Translations under genes and position numbers: made by a program | Part shown: positions 22,131-32,160 of the stretch, in pieces | Layout of the letters: each line of letters opens with the position of its first letter | Numbering within the stretch: the first letter of the stretch is position 1 | Notes under the pieces: model-generated | Seen by the model: the letters and a program-made list of their open reading frames with translations, nothing else | What the model was told of the DNA's origin: nothing | Databases searched by the model: none | Assembly: GCA_020152595.1 (NCBI GenBank) | Contig: JAIGNY010000077.1 | Span: forward strand, 1,165,001-1,229,000 | Source of the DNA: Chiridota heheva | Taxonomy: Eukaryota > Echinodermata > Holothuroidea > Apodida > Chiridotidae | DNA: 64,000 nt | Direction: 5' to 3'

Positions 22131-23525
22131 GTATATTGTACAAACAGAGGTGAAATGGATTGTGGAAAATGGCTTTCAACCCATGGTTCCCTTTTCGCTT
22201 TTTAAGTTTAGAAAATCTGAGTATAAAGTATGTTCTTTTAGGGCGTGTGTACAGAAATATGTTTAAAAGCATCATATTTATTGTGCCGATGATCTTTCTT
22301 TGCTCTGCATATCAATTAATTGTTTGTGAAGTGACAAAAATATCAAGCGCCCTGATTTGCCGACTTGAGGTCTGCAACATAGTTTTGTATCCTCACAGAA
22401 ATTATTGTATCCATATAAGTAGTTCACCATGGTCTAAATGACTAATTCGTGTTTTGTCTTTACTATTTTCTGCTATTTTAATAAAGTTTTACGTCATAGA
22501 AGCTGTTTTGGAAGTCACTGATCATCAAACTTGTAAACGGATCTAATAATATGCCAAAGAGAACGTTCCAAAGCAAAAATGCTAAACAGATTAAATGTTT
22601 TAAGTGAAATGGTTCTAGGTGAGATATGACTTGTATTTTATATTCATATTTTGCAACATATAGCTCTTTAGTTAACAATACTATGCTAATACAAAATTCT
22701 TCTTTTGGTTTTATCAATAACTGGCTATATAAGAGCTCCCCTTTAACACAAGTGATACAGCTTCATCTAACATGACCGTGCACGGCGTTAAATAAAATCT
22801 GCCGCTTGCAACTGTGCAAGGGCCCAACAGTTGTTTTTATGGGTTGCCTTATAAAAGTTACGTTATAAATTACCCAGGTTTTTCCTGTCATTGTTTAGCA
22901 TGTTTAAAAGAAAGTGTTCTGAAACTTGTGAACAAATGGAAACTCTGTATCAGTAACATTATAGCTAAATTACTTTAAAATCTACCATAACAAAAAAATT
23001 CATCAAAATCGGATAAACGTTAACCATTTTACAGCATTTTTAAATCTCAGGCATTAATTTGCATATTTTATGCAAATTTTGTGATGTACTACAGGGCAAC
23101 CTCAGTATTTTCTTTTGTAAATCCTTTGTTTCAAATGTCTATAGTTCATCTGATATTTCATTAAAGTGGTGTAGCAAATTTTGACTAAATGTTTTAAAGT
23201 GTTTTCAATGCCCCCAATAAAATTATAGTAGAAATATACCTTCCCATTAGTTCAGTGATTAAGACTTAGGAGGAATTTAAAAAATTATATAAAGATTTTA
23301 AACTGTTGGCTAGGACATCACACATTTTGCATGAAGAAAATCTGTTTTCAATCTTCAAAAAATGATCTGCTCAGAGTTCATAATTTTTCAACCAATATAT
23401 AAATTGCTGACCTTTAAATATAATTTAATTTGTGATCCAGATATTTTTCTTCTGTAATCATTGTAGACTATCATACAATTGTAATGCATACCATATCAGA
23501 AAATTTAAATGGCTTTTTTGAAAAT
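22131..23525. other. Spacer with one dispersed-repeat copy
   Basis: No gene recognised. 22980-23100 is a copy of the non-coding repeat also seen near 20710 and 36330. Short open frames here show no motif. Confidence 0.4.
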
Positions 23526-23780
23526 TTGACTTGTGACTTGACTTGCCAGAAAGTGACTTGTGACTTGACTTGACTTGCTCGCAAATGACTTGTGACTTGA
23601 CTTGCTCACAAATGACTTGTGACTTGACTTGCTCACAAATGACTTGTGACTTGACTTGCTCACAAATGAGGACTTGTGACTTGACTTGCTCACAAATAAC
23701 TTGTGACTTGACTTTCTCGCTAATGACTTGTCTTGTCAAAAAGAAACTTGTGACTTGACTTGCAAAAATATGACTTACAA
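23526..23780 (+). repeat. 27-bp GACTTG minisatellite
   Basis: About nine units of GACTTGTGACTTGACTTG plus a CTCACAAAT-like spacer. The same words make up 20966-21352. The frames with recurring SHKS or TCSQM motifs are repeat by-products. Confidence 0.9.
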
Positions 23781-23981
23781 CTCTGTTACAACTCTGGAAA
23801 TTTAAAGAATTACCTTAAAGATTTTGAGGTGTTCTCTAGATCTTTCACACATCACAACTTTTACATATATTAACAATTCATACAAATTTGATTATCCATA
23901 ACTTGGAAATGACATGTGCTTTGACATAATTTAAATACATAATCTGTTCAGAATTAAAGGCCCTTTTTGATGATAAATATG

Positions 23982-24009
23982 TATACTGTATATTTAAATA
24001 TACAGTATA
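23982..24009. repeat. 28-bp perfect palindrome
   Basis: TATACTGTATATTT is followed directly by its exact reverse complement, with 14-bp arms and no spacer. It is AT-rich and could extrude as a cruciform. No associated gene is visible. Confidence 0.9.
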
Positions 24010-25251
24010 TACCTTTAAACTTGTTTGACTCACAGCGATAGTGCTGCAGTGAACGTGGTTTGACAACTTTTCCCAAGACAGTGGTCCTCATAGCCAGAAA
24101 AGGAAATTACACACATCCAAGTTGAGAGAAGTTGTTGAGAAAAAGAAATGCTAAGTAGCTGTGTACCTAAATGGTTTAACGGCTGACAGAGCAAATGATA
24201 CTAATTGCTTGAATAAAACTTGTAAAAAAGACTATCAAAATGTCAAACAGTTTGTTAGTTATGTTTGGAAATTTGTCTATTTTGAACTGATTGAATTTTC
24301 AGGCCATAGTTAGTCATAACATATCAAATTTGAGATATCACAGAAAAGAATAATCCTTTATGCATTTCAGGTTGAAACCATTATGGGACCCCCCCCCCCT
24401 CTTTTCCCTCCCCTCTTGCCATTCCAAAGGTCTGCACATGGTTTATGTAAAACCAAACAAAAAAATATACAAGAAGGGTATATCATGGAAAATCTGCCCA
24501 CTCCCCCTCTTGAAGTCTTTCTGCCCCCTTTGAGAAAAGTGACTGGCTGCAGGCATGACATATTTTCTAAATTAGGTACTCAGTGTGAAGAGGGTATATA
24601 CTGTATTCCCCAGTCATTTTAAATTCCTCGTTTTCTATAACTAATAAATTATTTAGACTAAATAATCAATAAATGACACAAACACAAACAAATGCTTGTT
24701 AGTCATATACAAATTTGTAATTCAACTTTGTTAATTGCACATTCATCACTATACTATATGTCAAAATGTAAAACTCCTTTTGCACATTCACCACTATGTC
24801 AAAACAGACTAGGGATAATATATTCAGCTGATGACATCAAAAATATGCACATTTTCATTAATCATTAACCTGCAAATTTAAAGTGTTGTAAAATAATACA
24901 ATTTTTGATAAACTTTTTATAAAATTATAAAATGATTTACTGTTTTATTTTACCTCTGCCTAGGGCACAAACCCTTTTAAAAAAAGGCTAAATTGATCTT
25001 GATCAAAGTCTCCATATTCCATTGTTATTATATATATTTTTGGGTTTTCATGCATGGGCAAAGACCTTAATGTGGATGGAAGGGAAAGGAAGGGGGGGGG
25101 GGGGGGGTGGGGGGTGGCCCATGCCTTATGTTGTCTACAAACCTAACCACTAATTATTACTAAGCCCTTTTGAACTTTGTAAATAGCAAACTTAAAGGAC
25201 TATATAGCTTCCAAATTCCAGCATCATATACTCACATTCCTAGGAATATCG
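24010..25251. other. Spacer with a C-rich dispersed repeat
   Basis: 24383-24560 resembles 34554-34700: a C-rich start, AAAACCAAACAAAA-like centre, CCCCCTCTTGAAGT, and a CTGGCTGCAGGC end. Both look like remnants of one MITE-like family. A G-run lies at 25093-25115. No coding sequence was recognised. Confidence 0.5.
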
Positions 25252-26471
25252 TTAAGAAAACTATATGGCTTTTTTGTTCTGAATTGCTTCCTTCACTCCG
25301 CCACTTCCGAGTACGCATCGGTAACACCTATTCCCAAAGGTACACCCAGCATCCTCTCCCCCACTCTCTTTATCCTCAAAATTAACAGCATTACCAAAAC
25401 TCTCACCTCCAACATCAAAAGCTCTCTCTATGTCGACGATTTCACTATCTACTCATCCCCTCCGTGCTTCCATACTCTCCAAAATAACCTGCAACACTGT
25501 TTGGATAGTCTGGCTCACTGAAGCGACTCCAACCCTTTCAACTTCTCAAAAGACAAAACTGTTCTCATCCATTTCAACAACAACAACTCTTTCTTCCTCT
25601 GCCCCAATCTCCGCCTCAAAGATTCCATAATCCCCAGTAAAGACAGCTCTCGCTTCCTCAGAATCACTCTCGACTCCAAACTTTTCTATCTCCCCCACAT
25701 CAACTCTCTCAAAACAAAATGCCACAAAATCACCAATCTCCTTAAGGTCCTCTCAAGCAGTGACTGGAGAGCAAACTGGCTCACTCTGCTCACCTTATAC
25801 CGCTCCCTTCTCAGATCCAGGCTGGATTATGGCAATTTCATCTTTGCCTCCACCGGTAAATTTTACTTGAAATACCTGGAGGTCATTGAGAACACTGCCC
25901 TAAGGCTTTGCCCTGGCGCCACTTACACCTCCCCCATCACTAGTCTTCACGTCGTGGCCAATGAACTTCCCTTCGACCTCTGATGCACGAAGGCAGGCCT
26001 CTCCTTTGCTCTCCGTATCCTCACCGATCCACGTAACCCTTGCTTCCATTCCATCCGTTCTCCCTCCTACTCTTCACCAACCTCTTCAATCTCAACAAAC
26101 GCATCTTCCCCACCTTTCGGAATTCGGATGCACTCCCATTTCTCCAAAGCCAACATTAACATTTTCTTGATCACCAGATACACCATCCCATCTATACCCA
26201 CCTGGACTATTCACCCCACAAGGTGTACCTTGGTCTTTCCTCCTTCACGAAAGCTCTTTACAACCCAGCATTCTTCCACTCCAAATACTGCCAACTCACT
26301 AGACATTTCCACGACTTCTCCTTCCTCTTCACCGACGGCTTGACATGGGAAGGCTCTCTTACAGCCGCCACCGCCTGTTCTGGCCTCACCCTCTCCTCAA
26401 GGCTACGTACCGACAGCACATTTGACTCTGACTGTCGCGGTGCCGTTAAACATCAACAAACCAAACCAAAC
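25252..26471 (+). pseudogene. LINE 3: RT and partial RNase H, I-group-like
   Basis: A 5'-truncated non-LTR retrotransposon on the plus strand. GTPSILSPTLFI (near 25340-25375) is the RT block before the catalytic site. LYVDDFTIYSS (near 25425-25455) carries the catalytic Asp pair. RFLRITLDSKL then LLTLYRSLLRSRLDYGN (near 25785-25830) match the thumb and C-terminal part. Further on, FLFTDGLTWEGS followed by TAATACSG (near 26325-26375) resembles the first strand and Glu region of an RNase H domain, found downstream of RT in I-group LINEs. The rest of RNase H is missing. GTTAAACATCAACAAACCAA marks the probable 3' end (26445-26471). Frame changes and stops (for example the TGA near 25981) show it is inactive. 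Confidence 0.8.
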
Positions 26472-27192
26472 TTAAGTGATAATATTGTTACAGTGATTTA
26501 ATACTAATTTTTGAGAGAGATGCTAACATTTGAACCTCTTATCTTTCAGCTGTTATTCTGTAGAGAACTTCAAAAGTTAAGTACGTACTGATGCACAACC
26601 GAGTCGTAATTCTTGAGAGCCAAGGGGACTCACTGACTTGTTCCCCCTCCCCTCCACACCATCCAGCAAAATGAAAAAATGCATACTTTCCCCTACTTTA
26701 GTGGAGGAAAAGTGAGAAAGCCCCCCCCCCTCTCTCCCACAGTGGCCCACACACACACTAATTTGTAAAGGAGAATTATGGCACCATGTGACCAGTGGCA
26801 GCAGCAGAAAGTTGGCTCTCTTATCCTTGTACATTTTTGGAGTATTTTTCAATATGATACAGAAAATTTCAAGACTAATTAACCTATAATTGCTGTGTAA
26901 AATGATTAGTATTGCTAAACATTAGTGACTTTTCTTCTGGAATAAATAAAACTGTTCTCAGCTCCTAGATAAATAAAATGTGATAGCAAGGTGTCCCTTT
27001 TAGTCAGAATTGCTTAGAGATTTTCACACTTAAAGTTTCGCCAAGACTGTCTACACCCATGGGAAATATAGAAATAGTTAAAAACCTTTTAAAGCATTTT
27101 GTTCAATTATTTAATCAATTAACAGTTATTAATACATTCTCAGTTTTGTGTTATTTTTAAACTTGGAACCAAAGCATCTCAACTATATCTTG
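26472..27192. other. Spacer and probable 3' flank of the minus-strand exon
   Basis: No coding sequence recognised. On the minus strand, GATTAAAT near 27117-27110 contains ATTAAA, a common variant poly(A) signal, about 80 bases after the exon's stop codon. A C-run lies near 26720. Confidence 0.4.
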
Positions 27193-27444
27193 CTAATACC
27201 ACATGCCTTTCGTAGGAATGTCCCTATTAGCGAGCGAGATGTGATACCCGTACTTTTCTATGAAAGCTTTTCCCAGTGCTGATGATGGATGACCAGGGAG
27301 CTGTTTTTCTCTGGGTAACATTGGCCAAAGATGTTTCTTGTCATTATTGAGGCAAGCATCTTTGACAGGTTTCTCCAGGGACTTGAGAACTTGTTCTGGC
27401 TTGAGTACAGGTACGTGATTAGTCCCACTGAAGGTGATCAGAAT
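27193..27444 (-). CDS. Probable terminal coding exon of an unidentified gene
   Basis: 83 codons plus a TAG stop (27195-27193). The frame opens directly after an acceptor-like AATTGCAG at 27452-27445. An in-frame TAA lies just upstream at 27453-27451, so the frame would have to be entered by splicing. There is no upstream ATG. Base composition is richer in G+C than its surroundings and the protein has ordinary, non-repetitive composition: SGTNHVPVLKPEQVLKSLEK, then DKKHLWPMLPREKQ, and a C-terminus ending IPTKGMWY. I see no transmembrane segment, signal peptide or catalytic motif and do not recognise the family. An ATTAAA lies about 80 bases past the stop. No upstream exon could be identified by eye, so the transcript structure is unknown. 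A retrocopy fragment is the main alternative. Confidence 0.55.
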   Translation of the reverse strand: MLITFSGTNHVPVLKPEQVLKSLEKPVKDACLNNDKKHLWPMLPREKQLPGHPSSALGKAFIEKYGYHISLANRDIPTKGMWY

Positions 27445-27524
27445 CTGCAATTATTATTTTTTCACTGTGAGAACGCTCACTGGATCTTATTGCAGTAATT
27501 TGATTTTGATCCTAGTCGCGAGTA

Positions 27525-27581
27525 GTATCATGATCTGGAGCAGCAGCATGATCCGCAGCAGCAGCATGATCCGGAGCAGCA
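27525..27581 (+). repeat. 18-bp tandem repeat, three copies
   Basis: CATGATCCGGAGCAGCAG-like units in tandem, about 80 bp upstream (minus-strand sense) of the probable exon. The open frame across it is short and unrecognised. Confidence 0.75.
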
Positions 27582-28112
27582 GGCAATTAGATCCACCGTG
27601 TGTAATCACAGATCAGTGAACTGCGATCAAGTTGCTTTTTGCAATATCTTGGTATAACGTTTAGCAGGTTTTTCAAGGACCCACCTTAAATTTGTCTTGC
27701 TGTTAACGTACGTCCACGATCAGATCACCTGCAGTGGCTCTGATCAAGACCTTGCATTCAAGTGAGAAGACGTGACATCAGGGCCATAACCCAGAAAGTT
27801 AGGGTGGAGGGGACATGTTTTTGATCTTATACAAAAAGTGGGGGAACGAGGAAATTTCCTACAAATTGTACTGAATTTTAACAATTCTACTGAAAAGTTA
27901 ATGGGGACATGTCACCCCAGGAATTATGGTACTGCATGACATTGTTTTTTTTCTACAATCATCCAGCTGGTTTATCATAAGGGAGAACATAGCCTAATAG
28001 GGAGCATTAACAAAGGTCGAAGGGCCTTCAATAAAAGTAGAGAGGTGCACTGAAATGATTGAAGCAGAAACATACTTAGTACTAATAATGGATGGATTCA
28101 AAGACTGTCCTT
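27582..28112. other. Spacer, nothing recognised
   Basis: No coding region, tandem repeat or RNA feature was recognised. It may be intronic if the exon at 27193-27444 is real. Confidence 0.4.
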
Positions 28113-28340
28113 GTAAGCTTTTCGACATCGATCGACTTCGGTTTCGAGTCGGCCGAGACGTCATCCCGACGTCTCCCACGTGTCCGTTTGCAAACCGGTT
28201 CAATGTCAGCTGCGACATCCCATAGACGCTGGTTGAACCGTCAAAATCGGGCGTCCCATTGACGTCGGTTAGACGTCAAAATCGGGCATTCATTGATGTT
28301 GGTTGGACTTGAGTTAAACGTCAAAAATTGACGTCAGAAA
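28113..28340 (+). repeat. GACGTC-rich degenerate repeat
   Basis: The words GACGTC, GTTAGACGTCAAAATCGGGC and relatives recur five or more times at about 33-bp spacing. The tract runs directly into the left end of the TIR element at 28341, so it may be its flank or subterminal region. Confidence 0.6.
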
Positions 28341-28511
28341 GACGTCTATTGTTGGCCGAAAGGGCCATAATGTGCTGCTTCAACACATTGTTGAAATCTC
28401 TACAATGCGTTGCTGAAACTTTGACAACAATATTAAAGTTTCCGCGTTATAAAGGTTTAAACAAAGCGTTGAAGCAATACGTTATGGCCCTTTCGGCCAA
28501 TCATAGACGTC
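28341..28511. mobile_element. 171-bp MITE with ~45-bp inverted termini
   Basis: The left end contains TTGGCCGAAAGGGCCATAA (28352-28370), and the right end carries its exact reverse complement (28482-28500). The match extends outward through GACGTCTAT/ATAGACGTC and inward through GCTTCAAC/GTTGAAGC. The open frame spanning it is just read-through of the inverted arms. GACGTCAG occurs at 28330-28337 and 28506-28513, but the surroundings are rich in GACGTC, so this may not be a target duplication. No transposase is present. Confidence 0.75.
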
Positions 28512-28762
28512 AGGTAAACAGTCATATCAACAATGGAATGACAGTTTTTAGTACGGGAAGGAGGGGGGGGGGATACACATAAGAGTAGTTTTCGATAAAT
28601 TTTCCACTAATCCCAAATTACTTAGTTTAGTAAAGCTGATTGTAGTTTTTTTCTTTTTCTTTAGTCTCTTGTAACAGTGAATTTTCAAAAGAAGCCTTTT
28701 TCTTATACCCCTGATGGGTAAAAGTCAACATTGGTCCTGGCTTCTTAATCTCAAACCTATAT

Positions 28763-28930
28763 AGCGGAATTTGCCTAACGAAAGTGGGTGAAAGTCAAAA
28801 GTGTGTGTGTGTGTAGGAGGGTGGGGCGGGGGGCTTACAAAATCATGCTAAAATACAACACATCACCATAAATAAGTATCCATTTTGACAAAAAGAGAGG
28901 GTGGGAAAAGTGCTCCCTTCAAGTCTCGCC
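28763..28930 (+). repeat. Dispersed repeat R1, copy
   Basis: Starts AGCGGAATTTGCC and carries the shared core ACAAAATCATGCTAAAATAC followed by ATCACCATA. Other copies lie near 32020, 39971, 46395 (minus) and 53333. A (GT)n and G-rich stretch lies between start and core, as in the 39971 copy. Non-coding. Confidence 0.7.
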
Positions 28931-29429
28931 TATGTGTAAACCATATAAGTAGGATCCATGGGGCCAGAAGGCAAGATTCCCCCACGTTTTGGAAAACAAA
29001 CAAAAGTGCCCCTTTTTAAATGAAAAGTGCCCTCAATTAATGTCCAATAAGAGCCCAAACTTTTAACTACCCACCAACAAAAACAGGCTTATACCCACCT
29101 CAAAATTTAAGTTGAGCTACTACATCATTGACATTCTAGTTTCTTTTTCTTTACTTTATCTGTCAATAGAACTGTAACTGTGCCTCGTCAGCTTCTTAGG
29201 GTGTTTTCATTTTTGCATAAATTCAAGGGCCTGGTACCTTGGGGATACATGTACTTGAACAGAAAGAAAGAACAAAACGAAAGTAGACGGGGGTGTAGGA
29301 AGGGTTTCCTCCTTGGAGAGGAGGGGGGAGGGGACAGGAGATAGTGTGCAAGACACGAAGAAAATTCCCGTTTACAAGCGGAAAATTGCACTGCTAAATT
29401 AAATTTTCTATAATAACGTTGCCCTTATT

Positions 29430-29605
29430 CGGGATATCTCCAATTTTCAGGAAATATCCTTCAATTTTGTGAAAAATTTCTTTCATTTTTGGAACATTTT
29501 CAACAATTTTCAGGAAATTTTCTTTAATTTTCAGGTACTTCCATGATAATTTTCTTTAGTATCTTACAAATTTGCTCATTTTCCAGAAATTTTGCTCATT
29601 TTGGG
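29430..29605 (-). repeat. Degenerate GAAATTT-type repeat, minus orientation
   Basis: TTTTCAGGAAATTTTCTTT-like words recur every 20-30 bases. The reverse complement matches the long tract at 45230-45967 and the tract at 62730-63030. Confidence 0.65.
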
Positions 29606-29730
29606 ACCAAAATGGGACCATCCTGGGGGCCAAAAAACTCAATTGGGGGCTACTTTGCTGAGTTGGGGCTATGGCCCCCAGTTATTGTGTGTGTGTGTGT
29701 TTGTGACGGCCAGCTGGTAAATCTCAAGAG

Positions 29731-30700
29731 TGGTACACAGATAGCCCATGGTCTGTAGATGTGCCCTATTGTGTTTAAAAGTGATGTCATGCATATTAAT
29801 GAGTAGGTGGGGCTTAATGTAAAAATCTGGAAATGCTGTAATTTCAACAATGACATGTCTGTTTTGTTTCATACATGTATATGGTCTAAAAATGATCTTA
29901 GTTATTGTTTGCGTCTTCATGGTATAAAAACATTGATTTTTATTAATGTGCATAGTGGGCGGAGCTTAATATGATTTTGTAAAGAAAAAGCTTGATATCT
30001 CAAGAACTACTGTATGAACTGGATTTATGTCATGTGTGGTACACAGATAGCCCATGGTCTATAGCTGTAGCCTATTGTTTATTGTTTTTGGTGGTGATGC
30101 CATTCATATAAATAAGTGGGCGGGGCATAATGTGAACATTTTGAAAACCTGATAAGTGAACTTAACTCTATGTCCGTTTTGCATCATATTAGGCATGATA
30201 ATATTGTTGATTATTGTTGGTTACATGCTTAAGTTATCAACAGATGTCATTAATATGCATGGTGGGCGTGGCTTAATCATATGTGAAAGTGCTAAAGGAT
30301 ATAAGCACCATATCTCATGAATGGCATATCGGATTTATGCTTTATGTGGCACCCAAGATGGGTTATGGTCTGTACATATGTTCTAATGTTGTGGTAGTGA
30401 TGTCATGAATATCAATGAGTAGGCAGAGCTTACTGAAAAATTCTTGAAATAGGATAAATGAGCAACCGTTTTTGCATCATACTTGCTATGATAATGTTGT
30501 TAGTTATTGTGCAAATGCTAATGTTGTCAACCTTTTTATTGATCTGCATGGTGGGTGTGGCTTATGAATGAATATCATGGAACATATGATAACGATTTCA
30601 TGATATGCAATGACATGACAGTAATGATACAAAACTTACAAATCTATCAGCACATGAAAAGCATCAAAACCACAAAACCTTTTGGTTCTTAGTTTCAAGG
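29731..30700 (+). repeat. ~308-bp tandem repeat, three units, within a dispersed element
   Basis: Units start with TGGTACACAGATAGCCCATG (or TGGCACCCAAGATGGGTTAT) at 29731, 30037 and 30347. Each unit contains two GGTGGGCGTGGCTTA-like words, so the ancestral period may be ~155 bp. After the last unit the sequence runs through TGCAATGACATGACAGTAAT to AAAACCTTTTGGTTC. A second copy with about one unit and the same 3' end lies at 45968-46394. The number of internal units therefore varies between copies of one element. Confidence 0.85.
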
Positions 30701-30828
30701 AAATGATTGGAGGATAATCATACTTTTTCTCTCACTATTTTGTAAAATAAGTGGGGATGTTTCCTCTGGGCGCCAATTGGGCAGGATTGTCTGGCACTTA
30801 CAGTATGTTAATAAGCCTACTTATAGTG

Positions 30829-31098
30829 GTGACGAGTGAACACACAATTACAATGGCGGGGCGGTCGCCTGCGTATTCGGTCATGATAGTAACAATGCTA
30901 TCACGAAAATCTTAATACGACCCGGACGAGAACACAGGTACGACGTACGGACAGACATAACATCGACAACCAAGTCAATGTCCACTGCCTTTGATAACCA
31001 GTTGTGGTGCACTGGCGTGTCTACCCAACCCAGGCTTGAACCCAGGGCCTTGTGGTCTGTAGACAGGTATAATAACCGCTACACCACAGTAGGTAGAT
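30829..31098 (-). mobile_element. tRNA-derived SINE, copy 2, with 11-bp target duplication
   Basis: A 270-bp minus-strand copy of the element at 997-1268. It has the same head (CTACCTACTGTGGTGTAGCG), B-box-like GGTTCAAGCC, body words and end (TGTGTGTTCACTCGTCAC). The B box departs from the copy 1 sequence at one position. TACTTATAGTG occurs at 30818-30828 and again at 31099-31109, a clear target-site duplication that fixes both ends. There is no poly(A) or simple-repeat tail. Confidence 0.85.
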
Positions 31099-31109
31099 TA
31101 CTTATAGTG

Positions 31110-32019
31110 AATTTTGTTCCCTTATTTTAATCTATAGCTTTACTGTCAGGTTATTGTTGGGGTTATTGTGTTGGCAATTATCAGATCTTCATTTACAAAT
31201 GGGTCATTGGTAGTTCTTGCTATTTCTGCTAGGTTCGTTAAGGAAGGAAGTGCAGGTGAATTTAGCTCACTTTAACCCACATAAGTTCCTGTTTTTTGCA
31301 CGACCTTAACTTTGAAAGCTTGGAAACACAAAATTCCTGCACTGGATTGAATTGGGTGGCATCCAAGTTCATAGTACTGAAAGTAATACTTAATTATGAG
31401 TGGCAATATGTTAGGGGATCACGCCATGGGGGAGAGGGGGCAGTACTGGTCCAAAGAGTGTAAGAATTGTGCCAGAAATAGAGGTCATAGACTGCCAGTG
31501 GTATGATGATCGTGAGAGATGATGATTTGGGGAGCACAGTAGTAATAAAGTAAAATCACTAAGGTACAATTTTGGGGCTAAATTTGACTTTAGAATTATG
31601 TGCCTTAAAGCATGCGGGAAGTGGAATGGGGTTCAGAAGATTTTGTGTTTTTCATGAGCCAAAATGGCTTAATGCGATAGGAATATTTATGATGAAGATT
31701 TAAAAAGGAAACCTAAATCCAGTCCTAACATGACAATAACCATTCAGCCATTCTAAACAGGCAGAAAAAATATTTTTCACAAAATCCATTGTTCTGTTCG
31801 ATGATGTAGAAATTTTTCTTCATGATGTTCAAGATTGAATAATCCTATGCTTTCCATGACCAAAGAAAGTGTGAAAATCCCCCTCCCAACTAAAAAAAAG
31901 TGGGTAAGACCTTTGGATTATATGATATTAAATAATGTATGTAAATTGTGAAGAAATACATTTGAATTACCCAGAAGAAGGCACAAAGTATGTATGCGAT
32001 GAGCACCATGTAGACACAT
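31110..32019. other. Spacer, nothing recognised
   Basis: AT-rich with no recognisable coding region, tandem repeat or RNA-like element. A short G-run lies near 31430. Confidence 0.4.
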
Positions 32020-32160
32020 AGGTGGGATTCGCCGACTGAAATTGGGGGGGAGGGGACCAAAATAACAAAATCACTGTAGATACAAAAATCACCATACGAA
32101 AGATTTTGTTTCAGAAAAATGTGTGGGTGGCAACTTCGCCGTTGCTTTCCCCAGGACCCG
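32020..32160 (+). repeat. Dispersed repeat R1, copy
   Basis: Begins GGTGGGATTCGCCGACTG and has the core AACAAAATCACTGTAGATAC followed by AAAAATCACCATA. It matches the copies near 28763 and 39971. Non-coding. Confidence 0.65.

Noticed and set aside
28328-28582. 84-residue plus-strand frame as a small gene
   Set aside because: It spans both arms of the 171-bp TIR element and shows inverted-repeat content only.
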